A DNA stretch of 20,774 nucleotides. Origin: a virus. Made by a program: the position numbers and the translations under genes. Where the stretch lies: positions 1 to 20,774 of the IMG/VR virus record IMGVR_UViG_3300045912_000931. One strand, given 5' to 3'. Below the pieces are notes generated by a model, which saw only the letters and a list, made by a program, of their open reading frames with translations, was not told where the DNA came from and made no database searches. Shown piece by piece: positions 14,766-20,774 of this stretch. Positions within the stretch are counted from its first letter, which is position 1. Each line of letters starts with the position of its first letter.

Positions 14766-16808
14766 CTATGCGCCCGGGTTCTTGTAGAGGCCGCGCCAGT
14801 CGATGGCCTTGGCGCCGAAGTCGAGGCGGCACTTGATCTCGACGCCGTCGACGTCGAAGCCGTTGCGCGTCTCGACGTAAGCGCCCTGCTGACCTTCGAG
14901 ATAGGCGTACTCGATCGTGTCGATCTGGTTCGGACTGGCCGCCAGATACCAGGCGGTTTCGCTGGCGGCATCGAGCCGCGGCTCGCTGATCGGGGCGAGT
15001 GTCCGGATCGACTGCGGGACGACGCTCGCGGTCGCGGCGGGCACGAGGTTCTGGGCGACCAGCTGCTCGGCCTTCAGTTCCAGCGAGGCGGGCACGATCA
15101 GGAAGGCAGGACGGACGTTCAGCACCGTCTTCTTGTCGAGGCCCGTCTGCTTGGCCATCGCGGCGCGGGCGGCACCGACCGCATCGACCGCGAGTGCCGC
15201 GCCGGTGCCTGCGAGGTTCTTGTGGTTGGCGTGAAACAGCGCGTTGCCGTCGGCCATGGCCGGGTTGGCGGTGATGATCCCCCAGACCACATCGCTTTCG
15301 AGCTGCGCGATGGAGTTGCCATACATCGCCGGGATCCGGGTGAAGGCGTCGAGATCGTCGTTGATCAGCGTCTGGCGGGTGATCGCGACCACCCGGCCAT
15401 AGGTCTTGACCTTGTAGCTCTCCTTCGACTCGCCGAGCGTGCCGCGCTTGAACTCGCCGCTTTCGCCCACCTCCAGCAGTTGCGGGGCTTCGCCAAGCTG
15501 GACCCGGTGCATCGCCTTGAAGTCGGTCGCGAGCACCTGGCGGCAGAACAGCATGAAGGTGCGAGGATAGGCCTCGTAGGCCTGCCGCAGGGTCTTGTTG
15601 GTGACGGCGGACAGGATCTCGGGGAAGTCCGAGGTGGAATGCAGCGCGCGCGTCGCCACCTCGTCGCGCGACAGGCCGCGCATGTTCACCCCGGCATTGC
15701 CGAGGCTTTCGCGGGCGAGTTCGAGCAGGGTCATGCCGCGGTACTGGCGCGCGGCATCCTCCAGCTGGAAGAGCGTCGGGCTGTAGCGGTGCAGGAGCGC
15801 ATTCGCCACCGCGTCGCGGCGAGTGATGCGCTCGTCGTGGCCACCGAGCGGGACCGACACCTGGCTGAACGTACGGGTGTCGTCCGACTTCGCGGCGACC
15901 TGATCGAGGATCAGGCGGCGGGACTCGTCGACGCTGATGCCGCGCTTGACCAGATCCTCGGCGAAGCCGCGCTCAAGGTTCAATCGGCCTGCCAGATCGT
16001 AAATGGTGGAGACGCGCTCGCGCTCGGTATCGCGGGCCCGGCTGACGAGAGCGTCGGCGTTCTCGGTGGCCGCGTGGGTCGCCTCGGGCTTCGGAGCCTT
16101 CGGCTGCGCGCGGGTTTCGCTGGTGCGGTCCTTCGGTTCCGTCATGGGCGTGGTCTCCTCGGTCGCGACCGTCGTGGTCGTCTGCTCGGCGGCATCAGCT
16201 GCCGGGGTCTTGGGCTGGTCGGTCATCGGGATGGGTCCTTTCATGGTGGAAGGGGCGTCCCGGCGGTGAAGGACGCAATCGTGAAGCGGGGATTGGTTAC
16301 GGAAGCCGGCCGCCGGATCGGCGCCGACCGCTACGGCGGAGACCTCGAAAGGGGTCCAGTCGACGGCACGCCAGAGTTCGCGGGCGGCTTCCGGTTTTGA
16401 GACCTCGAAGCGGTGGACCTGGTAGCCGATGGAGACCGCCCGGATATGGCCGGCCTGGATGTCGCGCCAGATCGGTTCGACATCTGCGCGCTCTGACAGA
16501 CGCACCAGCGCAATGCCCCGGCCGTTCTCGATCCGCGCCGATCCCGGCACGACCGAGCCGATCACCGCGTCGAGCTCGGTCAGTTCGTGCACCGTCAGGA
16601 AGGGCGCCCCGGCGTTCAGCCGTTCGAGCCGGACGTGCGCCGGGTCGAGGCTCAGTTCCTCGTCATAAGGCTCGCCGAAGAAGGTCGCGCGGCGAATGCG
16701 TGCGCCAGCCGACCAGACCACCTCGACGGTGCGGGCCTCTCCATCGGCTGTGTTCGGCGCAAGCTCCGCCACCCGGCGCATGGCCGGCAGTTCGATCATC
16801 GTGTCCAT
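14766..16808 (-). CDS. Prohead protease / major capsid protein fusion
   Basis: This 680-residue protein joins two head functions. Residues 1-170 are an HK97-type prohead protease (peptidase S78/U35): His74 in LTVHELTELD, Ser126 in IRAVSIGYQV and Glu155 in TPFEVSAVAVGAD form the expected catalytic set. Residues 175-250 are a Thr/Pro/Ala/Lys-rich flexible linker, and 250-320 are a helical scaffold-like segment. About 330-680 are the major capsid domain of the type found in protease/capsid fusions (LLELARESLG, then MHRVQLGEAP and DVVWGIITANPAMADGNALF). The protease presumably cuts within the linker during maturation. The ATG at 16808 has an AGGA site. In-frame ATGs at 16226 (AAAGGA) and 16145 (GGAG) also have ribosome binding sites and could yield capsid without protease. 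It follows the portal gene closely. Confidence 0.9.
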   Translation of the reverse strand: MDTMIELPAMRRVAELAPNTADGEARTVEVVWSAGARIRRATFFGEPYDEELSLDPAHVRLERLNAGAPFLTVHELTELDAVIGSVVPGSARIENGRGIALVRLSERADVEPIWRDIQAGHIRAVSIGYQVHRFEVSKPEAARELWRAVDWTPFEVSAVAVGADPAAGFRNQSPLHDCVLHRRDAPSTMKGPIPMTDQPKTPAADAAEQTTTTVATEETTPMTEPKDRTSETRAQPKAPKPEATHAATENADALVSRARDTERERVSTIYDLAGRLNLERGFAEDLVKRGISVDESRRLILDQVAAKSDDTRTFSQVSVPLGGHDERITRRDAVANALLHRYSPTLFQLEDAARQYRGMTLLELARESLGNAGVNMRGLSRDEVATRALHSTSDFPEILSAVTNKTLRQAYEAYPRTFMLFCRQVLATDFKAMHRVQLGEAPQLLEVGESGEFKRGTLGESKESYKVKTYGRVVAITRQTLINDDLDAFTRIPAMYGNSIAQLESDVVWGIITANPAMADGNALFHANHKNLAGTGAALAVDAVGAARAAMAKQTGLDKKTVLNVRPAFLIVPASLELKAEQLVAQNLVPAATASVVPQSIRTLAPISEPRLDAASETAWYLAASPNQIDTIEYAYLEGQQGAYVETRNGFDVDGVEIKCRLDFGAKAIDWRGLYKNPGA
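16145..16158 (-). promoter_or_regulatory. Possible internal ribosome binding site and start for free capsid protein
   Basis: Within the linker of the protease-capsid fusion, GGAG (complement of 16155-16158) stands nine bases before an in-frame ATG at 16145, codon 222. A second candidate lies upstream: AAAGGA (16236-16241) nine bases before the ATG at 16226, codon 195. Starting at either would omit the protease domain and keep the scaffold-like segment plus the capsid. The sites are seen in the sequence; their use is inference. Confidence 0.4.
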
Positions 16809-16823
16809 GGGAAATCCTGAAGG

Positions 16824-18329
16824 TCAGTCGTTGGGGGCCGGAGGCGTGTCACCGTCGGCAGTCAGATCGTTCGTCTGCGCGCTGCCGGTCTTGGTGACGC
16901 GCCTCGGATCGCTGTCGAGCACCAGGCCGAGCGCGTCGAGCTTGGCGTTGGTCGCCGCGATCTCGGCCAGCACGGCGTCGGGGTTGCGGCCCTGTTTCGC
17001 AATCACCTCGGCCAGCGTCATCGTGCCCGAGCGGATCGACAGCAGGTTCGCCATCGCATCCTTCTGAGGATCGACGGCCTCGAACTTCGGCGGCGACCAT
17101 TCGACCGGCACATCCGGTGTCCGGATCTGCCCAGCTGCCCATGCGGCCTCGGTGAACCAGCGCCAGACCGGCGCGCAGAACATCGGGATGAACAGCTGCC
17201 ACTGCACGGCGTCGATCTGGCGGCGGAACTCGACCAGACCCGCCCGGATCGAGGAATAGTTCACCTGGCTGAGATCCCCGGTCAGCAGTTCGTAGGGCAC
17301 GCGGAACCCGGCCGAGATCGTGTGCAGACTCGCGCGCTTGTATTCGCCATAGCCGCCCGTGGCGGACGGCTGGTTGAAGCGGATGTCCTTACCGCCCCGC
17401 GCATAGGCGATCAGCCCCGGCTCGAACTGCTCGACCCGGTTGCCATCGGCATCGACCACGGAAGGCGCGATGCCCTGCTGCGCCTCGTCGTCGCCGAACA
17501 CGATGGCGGTGACGCAGGCTTCCGTCTTCTTGCGGACCAGTTCGGCCACCTCGTAGTCGTCGAGGTCCCGCAAGCTGCGGATCACCGGTGCACCCCAGGG
17601 AACGCCGCGCGCCTGCGTGCGCTGTTTTTCATAGACGTGCGCGATGTCCGTCGCCGGAACCGGCCGACTGTCGAGCCCACCGCGCAGCGCTCCGTAGGTG
17701 TCGCCCGGATGCTCGGTATGGAGCCAGTAGGCCTGGCGCTTGCCGACAGGGTCGAACTCGATCCCCTGCACGAAGCGGCCCGCGCCGATGGCGCCGGATT
17801 TGGTGGCGTCCAGGAAGTCCGCCTCCAGCACCTGAAGCTGCAGGGGCACCGGCAACCCATCCGCCGCCCGACGCAAGCGGCGGCGCACCAGCACTTCGCC
17901 CGCCTCGACCATCTCGCGGCAGACCAGCGTTTGCATCCCGTAGAAGTCGAGCTGGCCATCAGCGTCGCAATCTTCCGTCCAGCGCTCGAAGAGGGCATCC
18001 ACCTTCCTGTCCAGCGTGTCGTCGCCACTCGCAGCGCGCGGCATGATGCCCGCGCCGATGATGTTGTTGACCAGCACCGCGACGGCCTTGGCCGCATGCG
18101 GGTTGTTGCGCACAAGATCGCGCATCCGGTCGCGCAGAAGCGCCCCTGCGACGCCGATCTCGGTGTCGGCCGAGGATCCCGGCGCGCGCCAGCCGTCGGT
18201 GCGCCGCCCGCGCGCGGCGCCGTCATAGCCGCGCGTCAGGGTCTCGAAGGCCTGGCGGGCCATCACACGGCGGGCCGCCATGCGCGGGGCCACCGTTGCG
18301 ATGGCGTGATCGAACCAGTTCGCCGACAT
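16824..18329 (-). CDS. Phage portal protein, lambda gpB family
   Basis: This protein of about 501 residues is a lambda-type portal, the dodecameric ring through which DNA enters and leaves the head. Family segments are plain: RMRDLVRNNPHAAKAVAVLV and NNIIGAGIMPR near the N-terminus, LVCREMVEAGEVLVRRRLR, then VPLQLQVLEADFLD, AYWLHTEHPGD, and GDLSQVNYSSIRAGLVEFRR toward the C-terminus. Length is close to lambda gpB. The ATG at 18329 overlaps the connector gene stop as TGATG; a GTG one codon earlier is possible but gives no better spacing. The C-terminal 40 residues are acidic and loose. The frame is unbroken, so this part of the head module is intact. Confidence 0.93.
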   Translation of the reverse strand: MSANWFDHAIATVAPRMAARRVMARQAFETLTRGYDGAARGRRTDGWRAPGSSADTEIGVAGALLRDRMRDLVRNNPHAAKAVAVLVNNIIGAGIMPRAASGDDTLDRKVDALFERWTEDCDADGQLDFYGMQTLVCREMVEAGEVLVRRRLRRAADGLPVPLQLQVLEADFLDATKSGAIGAGRFVQGIEFDPVGKRQAYWLHTEHPGDTYGALRGGLDSRPVPATDIAHVYEKQRTQARGVPWGAPVIRSLRDLDDYEVAELVRKKTEACVTAIVFGDDEAQQGIAPSVVDADGNRVEQFEPGLIAYARGGKDIRFNQPSATGGYGEYKRASLHTISAGFRVPYELLTGDLSQVNYSSIRAGLVEFRRQIDAVQWQLFIPMFCAPVWRWFTEAAWAAGQIRTPDVPVEWSPPKFEAVDPQKDAMANLLSIRSGTMTLAEVIAKQGRNPDAVLAEIAATNAKLDALGLVLDSDPRRVTKTGSAQTNDLTADGDTPPAPND

Positions 18330-18538
18330 CACCGGTCCCCGCGCGAGAAGCCTGCAAGTCCAGCCACCGGCAGAGGCCGCATGGTTCCCGCGATGGCGCG
18401 TTCGATGGTTCGGATGCGCGCCAGAAGATCCTCGGCCGAGCCGTAGTCGACTGACTTGCCGTCATAGCTGACCCGGGTCGTGCCGCTGGCATAGGCGCGG
18501 CGCAGGGCGGACAGCTCGCTTTCCGTCCAATCGGCCAT
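18329..18538 (-). CDS. gpW-like head-tail connector protein
   Basis: The ATG at 18538 gives a 69-residue protein (MADWTESELSALRRAYASGT, then VSYDGKSVDYGSAEDLLARI) that resembles lambda gpW in size, in the helix-hairpin-helix layout and in its place between large terminase and portal. In lambda, gpW adds to the portal to stabilise packaged DNA and create the binding site for gpFII. The start is chosen over the ATG three codons upstream because it forms a TGATG overlap with the terminase stop, the same junction used repeatedly in this operon. The stop overlaps the portal start the same way. Confidence 0.85.
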   Translation of the reverse strand: MADWTESELSALRRAYASGTTRVSYDGKSVDYGSAEDLLARIRTIERAIAGTMRPLPVAGLAGFSRGDR

Positions 18539-20557
18539 CAGAACCATCCTTCACGCCGCCCGAGCCAGTCCGATCGCCGCTTGGTCTGCGGCGCGGGCCT
18601 TTGCCTGTTGATCTGCCCCGCCGGATCGGCGGGCGCATTCGTGACCCCGAGCTGATCCTCGAGGTCGCGCCATTTCTCGTCGGTCCACCGATCCGCGCCT
18701 GCGATCCAGGCGGCGGCGCGGGCGTAGACCCGGCAATCCAGCGCCTCGTTACGCTCGCGCAGCTTCTGCCATTCGAGCCGCGCGAAGCCGCGCTTGGTGC
18801 GCACCGTCACCAGCTGCTCGCCCACGAACTGCTTCAGCCATTCGTTCTCGACCCAGTGCGGCAGATGCACCGAACCGGGCGGGAACGCGGCGCCGTCGGC
18901 CAGATCCTCCTCGGTCGGCCGTTCCAGCCGCAGGAAGCGGTAGGTCTCGGCCTTGAAGGTCGACACCGCCACGGTCCAGAGCCGGGCCCCGCGCCGCAGG
19001 CGTTTGCCCGCGTCGGTCGCGTCGACATAGGTCGGGCCCGACACCGGGCTCGAACGGTTGAACCCTTCGACGCCCTTCACGGGCGCCACCTGCGCGAACC
19101 CTTGCGCCCGCGCCCAGGAATAGACCGCCGGGGCCTCGTAGCCGGTGTCGATGGCGAGCCGCGCGATCCGCAGATGCGCGCCGCGTTCATGCGGCCAGAA
19201 CCGGTCCAGCAGTGCGGTCAGGTCGCCCCAGGCCTCATGCCGGTCGGGCCCGCCCTCGATCCACGACGTGTTCGACGAGCCAGCTTTCCAGCCCGCGGCC
19301 CCAGGCCCAGACATCGACCTCGATGCGGTCCTTCTGAACGTCGGCCCCTGCGGTCAGGAACAGCCCGCCCGCAGGGACGATGCCTGCTTTCCAGCGCTCG
19401 CGCCGGTCATAGAGCCGCTGCCAGTCCGGTGCCTCGCCGGTCTCGACCCAGGTCTCGCCAAGGATCGTGTTTCGGAACGCCTTGATCGCCTCGTCCGAAC
19501 GCTGGGCCGCCTCCCAGTTGCGTGCGATCCGCTCCCAACTCAGCCAGCCCACCGGCGAATAGAGCGCCGACAGGTGAAAGCCGATGGTGGTCGGATCGGC
19601 GGCAACGGCGGTCGCCCGCCATTCGCCCGCCTCCAGCATCGCCGTCTTGTGGTGCTCGGCGATGGCGCCGTCGCAGCCCTCGCAAGTGTAGGCGGCCGTC
19701 TCCGGCCGACCCTTGTCCCAGCGCAGCCGTTCGAACTTGAGCCATTGCCGATGGCCGCAATGCGGGCACGGCATGAAGAACCGGCGCTGGTCTGAAGCTT
19801 CATATTCCCGTTCGATCCGGCTGAGGCCCCGGATCGTCGGGGTCGAGACCAGGAAGACCTTGCGCCGGTGCGCGAAGGTCAGGGATCGCGCCTCGGCCAG
19901 CGTGACGGGATCGCCTTCCTCGTCGGCAGAGCCCGGATAGGCATCGACCTCGTCGAGGAAAAGGTAGCGCGCCGGCGTCGAGCGCAGCCCGACGGCAGAG
20001 TTCGCCCCGGTCATGATCAGGATGCCGCCCGCAAATTCCTTGGATAGCATGGTGTTGCCGGCGTCGCGCGAGCGGGCGGGCTTCACGCGCATCCGCAGTT
20101 CCGCGCTCTCGTCGATCAGCGGGTCGATCCGCTGGCGCGAGTTGCGTTTCGCCAATTCCACGGTCGGCTGGACCGCGAGCATCGGCCCCGGCGCCTGATG
20201 GATCGCGAAGCCGATCCAGTTGTTCCCGGCCTCGGTCGCGCCGACCTGCGCGGCCTTCATGAAGACGATGCGCTGCACCGCCGCTCCCGGCGAGAGCGCA
20301 TCCATGATGTCGCGCATGTAGGGGGTGCGAGCGGTGCGGTACCGGCCGGGCTCGGCCGACGCACGGCCCGACAGCATTCGGTGCCGGTCCGCCCATTGCG
20401 AGACGGTCAGGTCCGGATCGGGCCGCATCCCGGCGCCCCAGGCGCGCAGGAGGTCAGCGACGCCGTCGAAGTCGGTCAGGTCATCGGACGGCTCACTGTC
20501 TCGCTCAGCGGAATTCCGGCCGGACCTCGGCGAGTTCGTCGAGGTGGGCGCGTACAT
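18538..20557 (-). pseudogene. Phage terminase large subunit (GpA family), frameshifted
   Basis: This is a GpA-type terminase that cuts concatemeric DNA and pumps it into the prohead. The ATPase half is complete: Walker A-like KAAQVGATEAG (near 20226-20262), Walker B LFLDEVDAYPG (near 19935-19970) and the coupling motif VSTPT. A four-cysteine zinc site follows (CPHCGH near 19755-19775 and CEGC near 19675-19690). The nuclease half starts with GADVQKDRIEVDVWAWGRG, then the frame is lost at 19261-19262. The correct continuation (IEGGPDRHEAWGDLTALLDR, with a second acidic site in AIDTGY) is one base away and runs to 18538. Removing one base restores 672 residues, normal for the family. As sequenced, the product stops at 19235 without most of the nuclease. 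The ATG at 20557, with GGAG upstream, overlaps the preceding gene by 53 bases. Confidence 0.88.
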
Positions 20558-20675
20558 GGGTCTCCAGAGCCTTCTGCATCTCGGCCGCCTCCACACCGAG
20601 CTCCGCCGCCATCAGCGCCGCCGCGCGGGACGGCCAATTGACCCATGATACCAACTCCCTGTAAGGGTGACTCAC
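20505..20675 (-). pseudogene. Probable small terminase remnant, 5' end lost
   Basis: The frame ending at 20505 holds a conserved-looking helical segment (VNWPSRAAALMAAELGVEAA, then MQKALETHVRAHLDELAEV) that resembles the C-terminal end of phage terminase small subunits, and it directly precedes the large terminase as such a gene should. Only about 45 residues look native. The frame continues upstream, but that DNA belongs to what appears to be an insertion sequence reading the other way, so the original N-terminal DNA-binding part is missing. A GTG at 20675 with AGAGGA eight bases upstream could start a 56-residue product; ATG codons further upstream (20738) lie inside the presumed element. 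The identification is by position and resemblance, hence moderate confidence. It could instead be a short intact gene of unknown role. Confidence 0.5.
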
Positions 20676-20774
20676 GGGGGGGATTCCTCTGGCGGCGTGG
20701 ATGTGATTCATCATGGCGACCAGAAGGAGGTTTGCCATGGCTGCGCCGATTGCCCTGCGCCCCGATTTCACCGC
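20651..20774 (+). mobile_element. Left end of a probable IS630-family insertion sequence (partial)
   Basis: From about 20650 the sequence stops looking like phage DNA and holds a short non-coding leader with small inverted motifs (CCCTGTAAGGG and GTGACTCAC), then a plus-strand gene start. IS630 elements insert at TA; TA dinucleotides at 20649-20650 and 20662-20663 are candidate edges. The exact end cannot be fixed because the other terminus lies outside the window. Opposite orientation to all phage genes, and the loss of the neighbouring terminase gene's 5' end, support an insertion. Confidence 0.45.
20737..20774 (+). CDS. N-terminus of probable IS630-family transposase (cut by window edge)
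   Basis: This is the only convincing plus-strand gene start in the window. A near-perfect Shine-Dalgarno sequence (AAGGAGG at 20724-20730) stands six bases before the ATG at 20737. The 12 complete codons visible read MAAPIALRPDFT, which resembles the opening of IS630-family transposases from alphaproteobacteria, where a short leader precedes a helix-turn-helix domain and a DDE catalytic domain. Only the first residues are inside the window, so the family call rests on a short match plus the inserted-element context. It could be another gene with a similar start. Confidence 0.5.
   Translation, partial: MAAPIALRPDFT

Noticed and set aside
15222-16400. A 392-codon open frame on the plus strand opposite the capsid gene.
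   Set aside because: The opposite strand has a clear protease-capsid fusion; this frame shows low-complexity shadow composition.
1-20774. Search for tRNA genes, CRISPR arrays, attachment sites and defence genes.
   Set aside because: No regularly spaced repeats, tRNA-like cloverleaf or direct-repeat att pair was seen; integration ends and regulatory genes must lie outside the window.

Overview
The window is GC-rich with dense, same-direction coding, and it reads as the late (packaging, head, tail, lysis) block of an integrated siphovirus-type prophage in an alphaproteobacterium. The host guess rests on family content: DUF6127, DUF6441 and DUF2190 proteins, a tail tip like that of the Rhodobacter gene transfer agent (GTA), and the start of an apparent IS630-type transposase typical of Rhizobiales/Rhodobacterales. 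No host gene is present, so the genus cannot be given.

All phage genes lie on the minus strand and are read from the right edge to position 1. Packaging and head (20.7-14.0 kb): a remnant of a probable small terminase, a GpA-type large terminase, a gpW-like connector, a lambda-type portal, a fused prohead protease/major capsid protein, a DUF2190 capsid cement protein and a gpFII-like head-tail joining protein. Tail (14.0-7.9 kb): a DUF6441 protein, a tail terminator-like protein, the tail tube, a two-frame tail assembly chaperone, the tape measure and a distal tail protein. Tail tip and host contact (7.9-1.06 kb): a hub protein, an NlpC/P60 peptidase, a very large baseplate protein and a fibre. 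Lysis end (1.03-0 kb): a small DUF6127 membrane protein, an intrinsic terminator and an M15 peptidase endolysin with a C-terminal membrane segment. Many junctions are TGATG or ATGA stop/start overlaps, so one long translationally coupled transcript is likely. Two hairpins may tune it: one after the capsid gene and one just upstream of the endolysin.

The prophage looks damaged. On the plus strand at the right edge, a strong ribosome binding site and start codon open what looks like an IS630-family transposase. Its insertion seems to have removed the 5' part of the small terminase. The large terminase is split by a single-base frameshift inside its nuclease domain, and the tape measure by another near its C-terminus. 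Removing one base in each case restores full-length proteins of 672 and 831 residues.

The most interesting site is the A7 run in the tail assembly chaperone gene (11302-11308 on the plus strand). All three frames downstream of it look like usable or once-usable protein ends. This is either a programmed slippage site like the lambda G/GT and Mu tail genes, or a one-base contraction of an A8 site. Other points worth checking are a jelly-roll-like insertion in the hub, a propeller-like insertion in the large baseplate protein, and internal ribosome binding sites within the protease-capsid fusion.
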